A stretch of DNA of 64,000 nucleotides from Paenibacillus sp. FSL A5-0031. GTDB lineage: Bacteria; Bacillota; Bacilli; Paenibacillales; Paenibacillaceae. How positions within the stretch are numbered: position 1 is the first letter of the stretch; each line of letters begins with the position of its first letter. The notes below the pieces were generated by a model. It had not been told where the DNA came from and did no database searches. It saw only the letters and a program-made list of their open reading frames with translations. The stretch is from positions 310,001 through 374,000 of the forward strand of contig NZ_MRTD01000001.1 in NCBI RefSeq assembly GCF_001956295.1, read 5' to 3'. Positions 58,517 through 64,000 of the stretch are shown here, piece by piece. The position numbers were made by a program, and so were the translations under genes.

Positions 58517-59428
58517 ATGAGGAAACGACTGACGATTACAAAAATTAAGAAGATGAAGCAGGACCGCAATGCGATTTCCGTTTTAACAGCTTACGATTAT
58601 CCTTCAGCCAAGCTTGCTGAAGAAGCTGGAATTGATGTCATTTTGGTTGGAGATTCACTCGGGAACGTTGTACTTGGATATGAGACTACCATCCCGGTAA
58701 CCATTGATGACATTGTTTATCATACAAGAGCAGTTGCTAGGGGTGCCCAGCAAACGTTTATCGTTGCTGATATGCCCTTCATGACTTATGGCATTGGACG
58801 TGAAGCAACACTGCGCAATGCTGCGAAAATTATGCAAGAAGGCGGTGCTCAGGCTGTAAAGCTGGAGGGTGGCGTTGAAATTGCATCTGATGTTTCCGCG
58901 CTTGTAAAAGCAGGCATCCCTGTTATGGGGCATATCGGCCTGACGCCACAATCGGTTCATCAGCTTGGCGGGTACAAAGTTCAAGGTAAATTAGATGCCG
59001 AAGTGGAGCAGCTAGTCAAAGATGCGAAGGCGCTGGAAGAAGCAGGTGCTTTCAGTATCGTTCTTGAACTAGTAACTGAACCAATCGCTACAATGATCAG
59101 CGAAATGCTTTCCATTCCGATTATCGGAATTGGCGCAGGACGCGGTTGCGATGGCCAAGTGCTTGTATATCATGATATTTTGCAATATTCATCTCCTTAT
59201 TTTGAGAAAAAATTCGTAAAAACCTATGCAGATATTGGAACAACCATTAGAAATGCGATTCAATCTTATGTAGACGATGTGAAAACAGGCCAGTTTCCTG
59301 CAGAAGAGCATGTATTTAATGCACAACCTGCCCATATTCCTTCTTTGTATGGCGGCTCCTCTGAGAGCAGCAATCTTAACATAGCTGAAAATAAGGACCT
59401 CGTGAATAAGGAGGTCAAATTGAAATGA
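58517..59428 (+). CDS. panB: 3-methyl-2-oxobutanoate hydroxymethyltransferase
   Basis: 303-residue enzyme that makes ketopantoate from ketoisovalerate and methylene-THF. LTAYDYPSAKLAEEAG, LVGDSLGNVVLGYETT, ADMPFMTYG, MGHIGLTPQS and IIGIGAGRGCDGQVLVYHD are the conserved blocks. Start ATG 58517 after GGGAGG. Its stop overlaps panC by 4 bp. Confidence 0.95.
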   Translation: MRKRLTITKIKKMKQDRNAISVLTAYDYPSAKLAEEAGIDVILVGDSLGNVVLGYETTIPVTIDDIVYHTRAVARGAQQTFIVADMPFMTYGIGREATLRNAAKIMQEGGAQAVKLEGGVEIASDVSALVKAGIPVMGHIGLTPQSVHQLGGYKVQGKLDAEVEQLVKDAKALEEAGAFSIVLELVTEPIATMISEMLSIPIIGIGAGRGCDGQVLVYHDILQYSSPYFEKKFVKTYADIGTTIRNAIQSYVDDVKTGQFPAEEHVFNAQPAHIPSLYGGSSESSNLNIAENKDLVNKEVKLK

Positions 59429-60375
59429 TCATTTGCCGCACGAAAGCTGAGCTAAAGCAGCAATTATCTGCTGTGCGCAAGGAAAATAAAAGCATTGGTT
59501 TTGTGCCAACTATGGGTTATTTGCATGAAGGTCACGCTTCCTTAATGCGCCAAGCACATGCCGAAAATGATACCGCAGTGCTTAGCATATTTGTTAATCC
59601 ATTGCAATTCGGGCCTAATGAAGATTTGGATCGGTATCCGCGAGATGAGAAGCGCGATTTTGCGCTTGCAGAAGAATGCGGTATCGACATCGTGTTTATT
59701 CCTTCCGTTCAAGAAATGTATCCGAATAAGCCGCTGACAATGGTTATTGTCAATCAGGTAACGGATCGTTTATGCGGCGCTTCCAGACCTGGTCATTTTG
59801 ACGGGGTGGGAACGGTAGTTAGCAAGCTGTTTCATTTGGTTGCTCCTGATCGTGCTTATTTTGGCATGAAGGATGCTCAGCAGGTTGCTGTCATTCAGCA
59901 AATGGTTGGAGATCTTAATTTTCCAGTGGAAATCGTGCCAAGTCCAATCGTTCGAGAACCAGATGGTCTTGCTTTAAGCTCAAGAAACGTTTTTCTTAAT
60001 GCGGAGCAGCGTGAGCAGGCAGTCGTATTGTCCAAAACGCTGCAGCAGGCTTCCGACTGGATGAATGAACCTGATATGACGGCTGAGCGGCTGGAGGCTA
60101 AAGTGAAGCTGCAATTGGTGAAAGCGAGTGAAGCTGTAATTGATTATGTGGAACTGCTTCACTATCCATCCCTGCAGGTGCTGGATGCAAAAGTTTTATT
60201 AAATACGATTCAGCAACCGCTAATTTTGGCATTAGCTGTTAAGTTTGGCGCAACAAGGCTTATAGATAATCGGATATTACAGATAGCGGAGGTGAACCAG
60301 CATGTTCAGAACGATGATGAAATCCAAGTTGCACCGGGCAACAGTAACGGAAGCGAACCTGAATTATGTCGGTAG
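59425..60375 (+). CDS. panC: Pantothenate synthetase with extended C-terminus
   Basis: 316-residue ligase joining pantoate and beta-alanine with [22 protein letters not shown] (HIGH-like), [46 protein letters not shown] and SSRNVFLN (KMSKS-like SSR) are intact. The catalytic fold ends near residue 285 ([10 protein letters not shown]). About 30 further residues read through the start of panD in another frame, a 74-base overlap. The extension looks dispensable. Start ATG 59425. Confidence 0.93.
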   Translation: MIICRTKAELKQQLSAVRKENKSIGFVPTMGYLHEGHASLMRQAHAENDTAVLSIFVNPLQFGPNEDLDRYPRDEKRDFALAEECGIDIVFIPSVQEMYPNKPLTMVIVNQVTDRLCGASRPGHFDGVGTVVSKLFHLVAPDRAYFGMKDAQQVAVIQQMVGDLNFPVEIVPSPIVREPDGLALSSRNVFLNAEQREQAVVLSKTLQQASDWMNEPDMTAERLEAKVKLQLVKASEAVIDYVELLHYPSLQVLDAKVLLNTIQQPLILALAVKFGATRLIDNRILQIAEVNQHVQNDDEIQVAPGNSNGSEPELCR

Positions 60376-60685
60376 CATTACAATAGATGAAGATTTGATG
60401 GATGCGGCTAACATATGGGAAAATGAAAAGGTTCAAATCGTTAACAATAATAATGGTGCTCGCTTTGAGACTTATGTCATAACAGGTGAACGCGGATCTG
60501 GCGTAATTTGCTTGAATGGCGCAGCCGCTAGACAAGTTCAACCAGGCGACCAGGTTATTATCATTTCTTATGCGATGATGACTGACGCTGATGCTAAAGC
60601 ACACAAACCGATTGTAACGATTTTGGATGCGAACAATCGTCCCTTGACTATTTTAAACGAAGAGCTGCACGCGACAATCCTGTAA
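60302..60685 (+). CDS. panD: Aspartate 1-decarboxylase
   Basis: 127-residue proenzyme that makes beta-alanine from aspartate. The self-processing site is NYVGSITID, where Ser25 becomes the pyruvoyl group after cleavage at Gly24-Ser25. KLHRATVT near the start and [20 protein letters not shown] are conserved. Start ATG 60302 after AGCGGAGGTG, inside the panC frame. Confidence 0.95.
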   Translation: MFRTMMKSKLHRATVTEANLNYVGSITIDEDLMDAANIWENEKVQIVNNNNGARFETYVITGERGSGVICLNGAAARQVQPGDQVIIISYAMMTDADAKAHKPIVTILDANNRPLTILNEELHATIL

Positions 60686-60807
60686 TTTGATCTTTCACTA
60701 CGTTAATCCCTGTATTATGTAACGAATGGGATGCTGTATGAAAAGCGGCGTTGAAACAAAAAATGAACATAACACTCCTTAATTCTTTGGCGAAGGCGGG
60801 ATGCGGT

Positions 60808-61521
60808 ATGTTCCAGCATATGTTTTCATCCATGAACGAAATGCTTGATCAAATTATTGAACAGTACGATGGTGCAGGTGCAAGTGAAAAGCAGCAGTTC
60901 GAACAGCAAATGCTTGAGCTCAAAAAAGTAAGTGACACGTTTATTGAACAATGGCTTGAATTTGAAGAGAAGTTTTCTGAGTTCAAGGAGCAGCAAGGTG
61001 ATCAAGCAGCAGCATCGCAAATTCAGGAAAAAGCCTCAGAAGAGGTGGTTCAATCAAGTATGCCTGTAAGTATCGCAGTCAGCAGTCCAGCTTCAGATTT
61101 TGAAATTTCGGACGAGCTGGCTGCGGTCATCTCCAAAGGACAGGGCTACTACAAGTTATTTATGTTTTCGCAAGCAGCAGTGCAATTTCAAGCGGCTATT
61201 TTACAATCGCCGGAATGTAATTTGGCTAGACTGTTTTTGGGCATGACTCAGATGCACCTCCAGAACTGGAGTGAAGCTCAGCGGCATTTTCAATTGCTGA
61301 TTGTATTGACGGACTTCCCCAAATGGCTTGCAATGGGCTATAATGCGCTAGGATGCATTCAAGCGGTGCAAATGAATTTGGCACAAGCAGAGCAATTATT
61401 TATGAAAGCTTATGAGGTCTGTCCCAGCTTCAAGGATCCGTTAAACAATTTGAAATCATGTCAAGAAACACCCAAGCACTTATCGTTATATTTCGGAAGC
61501 ACGGAGCTGTGCTGTTTGTGA
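60808..61521 (+). CDS. Tetratricopeptide-repeat protein
   Basis: 237-residue cytoplasmic protein. Residues 1-85 are a Gln/Glu-rich coiled-coil (EQQMLELKKVSDTFIEQWLEFEEKFSEF), followed by a Ser/Ala/Val linker. Residues about 120-230 contain two or three TPR units (YYKLFMFSQAAVQFQAAILQSPECN, WSEAQRHFQLLI). The start ATG 60808 is preferred (AAGGCGGG upstream); frames from TTG 60751 lack a site. Probably a scaffold; partner unknown. It precedes dinG by 16 bases, so the two are likely cotranscribed. Confidence 0.7.
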   Translation: MFQHMFSSMNEMLDQIIEQYDGAGASEKQQFEQQMLELKKVSDTFIEQWLEFEEKFSEFKEQQGDQAAASQIQEKASEEVVQSSMPVSIAVSSPASDFEISDELAAVISKGQGYYKLFMFSQAAVQFQAAILQSPECNLARLFLGMTQMHLQNWSEAQRHFQLLIVLTDFPKWLAMGYNALGCIQAVQMNLAQAEQLFMKAYEVCPSFKDPLNNLKSCQETPKHLSLYFGSTELCCL

Positions 61522-61537
61522 GAGGATCGGGGAATAA

Positions 61538-64000
61538 ATGAAATTTGCAGTATTGGATTTAGAAACGACGGGACACAGCTCGGATGATGATATTTTGCAG
61601 GTTGGGCTAGTCATCGTTTCAGAGGAGCTTGAAATTATCGATACGTATAGCTCCTTTGTTCGACCTAATATCCCGATACCGGCCTTCATCACACAATTAA
61701 CAGGCATAGATGAAACGGTCGTTGCGGATGCCCCAACTCTCAAAGAGGTTATTGCAGGGCTGGTTCCGTTATTGGATGATGCCGTTTTGGTCGCTCATAA
61801 CGTTGGCTTTGACGCCGGTTTTTTGAACCAGGCATTAGCACGATGCGGTCGGCGACCTTTTGCAGGACGCAGGCTGGATACCATTGAATTATTACGAATT
61901 TTATATCCTACTATTAATACGTATCAGCTTGGAGCTGTTTCTGAGCTCTTTGGAATACCTCATGATCAACATCACCGCGCGGACAGCGATGCAAATGCAA
62001 CTGCGCTATTGCTAATTGAAACGGTAAAAAAGCTTCGCAAATTGCCGCTGCTTACTTTGCAGCGGCTTTCCACGCTTGTAGATGACGGCAGCGATTTGAG
62101 CTGGTTTATTAAGCATACTGGGCAGCAGATGGAATATAGTACCGTATTTGAATCGAATGAATATGACTATTTTAATCAATTTGCATTGAAGGTTCGCGAA
62201 TGGAGCGATGAACAGCCTCCGCGCTCAGGCGGTACAAGCGTGCTGCCATTAACGGATGTTTCATTTGACAATTATTTAGCTGATGTAAGACAACGCTTCG
62301 AACAGAAATTTGAGAATTATGAGGAAAGAGAAGCGCAGGTAGCCATGTTTCAAGAGGTGTACAGCGCTCTAAATCAGAATCAGCATCTACTTATAGAAGC
62401 AGGTACAGGAACAGGGAAGTCGCTTGGTTATTTAATTCCTGCGCTTTATTATGGCATTCAGAACGGCAAAAAAGTTGTCGTTAGCACACATACAATCAAT
62501 TTGCAGGAGCAGCTTCGTCAACGCGATTTGCCATTGCTTGAGGAAATACTGCCATTTGAGTTTAGAGCTTCGATCTTTAAAGGCAGAGGGAATTATTTAT
62601 GCTTGCGCAAATTTGAAGGTAAAATCAACACAAAAGATCTTGTATCGCCGATTGAGGATACGGTTACAGCTGCTCAAATGGTCGTATGGCTTGGAGAAAC
62701 GGAAACTGGCGATCAGGAAGAGCTTAACTTCGGCAATAAGGGAGCTGAGTTTTGGTCTACGGTAGCGAGTGATACGGATTCATGTTTAAATCGAGCTTGT
62801 CCTTGGTTCAAAAGATGTTTTTATCATCGCGCGAAGCATGAAGCAAACATTGCTGATGTTACGATAACGAATCATTCCATGTTATTTACGGATGTTCAAG
62901 CAGATCATCGATTATTGCCTTCCTATACTCATCTCATTATTGATGAAGCACATCATGTGGAAGAGGTAGCCGGCAAGCATCTAGGTATGCAAATTAACTA
63001 CTTCTCTTTGACGCAGGCTGTTCTTCGGCTTTATAAAGATGCGCGCTCCGGATTATTGCCTGGGCTTCGCCAGAAGCTTATGTATGAGGACGACGCACAT
63101 CAAGCTTCCTGGTTAGAGACGATTGATACCGTTATTCCTATTTTCCAAGAGATTAAGGAGCACTGGGATAAGCTGTTTGAAATGTTTTATAGCTTTACGT
63201 CAACTTCATCGGATGGACCAACCGAGAATGGTCAGTCGGTATGCCGGCTTAAGAAAAACGAGCTTCCTGCAGGCTGGGAGGACGGCGTTACGGTTGAAGG
63301 AAATATCCACACTGAACTTAACCGAGTCATTCGAACTGTCGATAAGATGGTTACCGATATTAAAGACCGTGTTGACGATTCCGGTGTTCAAGCGATAATA
63401 ACGGATTTAAATGGAGCGGTACGCGATTTGTCTCGACTTAAGGATGAGCTTAGAACGTTTATCACCTTAGAGCTTGCGGAATCCGTATTTTGGATCGAGG
63501 CAAGCAGTGTATACCGTTACAGATCTGTACAGCTATACGGTGTCCCAGTAGATGTAAGCGCTCAGCTGCAAAAATATTTTTTTGATGTCAAAGAGAGTAT
63601 CGTATTAACCTCTGCGACGTTATCTGTGCAAAAATCTTTTCAATACGCGGAGGAGCAGCTTGGGTTAACTGGATACGAACAGCAGGGCAGGCTTAAAACC
63701 GTTCAATTGCCATCACCGTTTAATTACCGGGAACAGGCATTAGTTGTCATTCCACGCAACTTTCCAGTACTCAAGGGAGCAGCTGTAGATGACACCTACT
63801 TGGATATGCTTGTAAAATCGCTTTCCGATGCTGCAAAGGAAACGAAGGGCAGAATGCTTGTACTGTTCACGTCCTATCGCATGCTAAGGCAGGTTTACGA
63901 GCCGCTTAAAGAGCTTTTAAGCGTTGCAGGTATTCAAGTGCTCGGACAAGGAATAGACAGCGGCAACCGCACGAAGCTTACAAGACGTTTCCGTCAAACG
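61538..64000 (+). CDS. dinG: DinG-family helicase with N-terminal exonuclease (3' end outside window)
   Basis: Open from ATG 61538 to the window edge, 821 residues visible. Residues 1-165: DnaQ-like 3'-5' exonuclease (FAVLDLETTGHSSDDDI, LVAHNVGFDAGFL, HHRADSDANATALLLI). From about residue 255: XPD/DinG helicase with Walker A IEAGTGTGKSLGYLIPA (about 287) and DEAH box at D469-H472. Four cysteines C355, C416, C421 and C427 keep the E. coli C-x4-C-x5-C spacing and would bind a [4Fe-4S] cluster. Many Firmicute relatives, such as the S. aureus protein, have lost the cluster. The gene follows the TPR gene. Confidence 0.93.
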   Translation, partial: MKFAVLDLETTGHSSDDDILQVGLVIVSEELEIIDTYSSFVRPNIPIPAFITQLTGIDETVVADAPTLKEVIAGLVPLLDDAVLVAHNVGFDAGFLNQALARCGRRPFAGRRLDTIELLRILYPTINTYQLGAVSELFGIPHDQHHRADSDANATALLLIETVKKLRKLPLLTLQRLSTLVDDGSDLSWFIKHTGQQMEYSTVFESNEYDYFNQFALKVREWSDEQPPRSGGTSVLPLTDVSFDNYLADVRQRFEQKFENYEEREAQVAMFQEVYSALNQNQHLLIEAGTGTGKSLGYLIPALYYGIQNGKKVVVSTHTINLQEQLRQRDLPLLEEILPFEFRASIFKGRGNYLCLRKFEGKINTKDLVSPIEDTVTAAQMVVWLGETETGDQEELNFGNKGAEFWSTVASDTDSCLNRACPWFKRCFYHRAKHEANIADVTITNHSMLFTDVQADHRLLPSYTHLIIDEAHHVEEVAGKHLGMQINYFSLTQAVLRLYKDARSGLLPGLRQKLMYEDDAHQASWLETIDTVIPIFQEIKEHWDKLFEMFYSFTSTSSDGPTENGQSVCRLKKNELPAGWEDGVTVEGNIHTELNRVIRTVDKMVTDIKDRVDDSGVQAIITDLNGAVRDLSRLKDELRTFITLELAESVFWIEASSVYRYRSVQLYGVPVDVSAQLQKYFFDVKESIVLTSATLSVQKSFQYAEEQLGLTGYEQQGRLKTVQLPSPFNYREQALVVIPRNFPVLKGAAVDDTYLDMLVKSLSDAAKETKGRMLVLFTSYRMLRQVYEPLKELLSVAGIQVLGQGIDSGNRTKLTRRFRQT

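Overview
The window looks like a chromosomal segment of a spore-forming, aerobic Gram-positive bacterium, most likely Paenibacillaceae. The evidence is a run from about 46.7 kb to the right edge that keeps the Bacillus subtilis gene order (IDEAL protein, ypiF, qcrABC, ypjA, ypjB, ypjD, dapB, mgsA, bshB1, bshA, cca, birA, panBCD, dinG). Endospore genes (a Ger nutrient receptor, YpjB, YjcZ-type small proteins), T-box and c-di-AMP leaders, bacillithiol genes and strong AGGAGG-type ribosome binding sites agree. No tRNA, rRNA, transposase, phage gene or CRISPR array was seen. The genus assignment is inference.

Layout. 0-2.7 kb: end of a siderophore ABC permease, then a T-box-controlled aspartate-semialdehyde dehydrogenase of the archaeal/fungal type. 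2.9-11.8 kb: a co-directional phosphoester locus with a nucleotidase-like HAD protein, a LamG-metallophosphoesterase, a DeoR regulator, an unusual glycerophosphodiesterase, an Lpl-type ABC importer and a PHP phosphoesterase. 11.9-15.4 kb: a MATE exporter, a c-di-AMP-riboswitch-controlled NlpC/P60 hydrolase and a chromate transporter.

15.5-28.1 kb: a large C30 carotenoid cluster. It has CrtM, four CrtN-type oxidoreductases, a CruF-type protein, CrtQ and a second glycosyltransferase, and CrtO plus a PlsC-like acyltransferase. In its middle sits a CarH/LitR-type B12 photoreceptor repressor. Directly downstream of carH, three tandem 11-bp repeats overlap the -10 box of an internal promoter, the expected geometry of a CarH operator. 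The genes predict a glycosylated, acylated C30 carotenoid made under light control.

28.1-30.8 kb: cytochrome bd oxidase genes flanked by two unannotated small membrane-protein genes, one CydS-like. 31-35.4 kb: a spore germinant receptor locus with an A, B, C and small D-type subunit. 35.5-39.6 kb: RtcB, a copper-amine-oxidase-N-domain protein, and a MarR regulator convergent with an NAD-dependent epimerase. 39.9-41.2 kb: five tandem YjcZ-type small proteins, three with sigma-K-like -10 boxes. 41.4-42.5 kb: a lipoprotein sortase beside a small Lys/His/Met-rich secreted protein ending in MPKTG, probably enzyme and substrate.

42.9-46.8 kb: an ECF sigma/anti-sigma pair, a histidine phosphatase, an unknown 391-residue protein and a gamma carbonic anhydrase. 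The right arm is housekeeping: cytochrome bc complex, lysine, methylglyoxal, bacillithiol, CCA-adding enzyme, BirA, pantothenate genes behind a candidate pan RNA leader, and DinG, cut by the window edge. Many start codons were placed downstream of the longest open frame because a good ribosome binding site overlaps the longer start; these choices are stated per gene.
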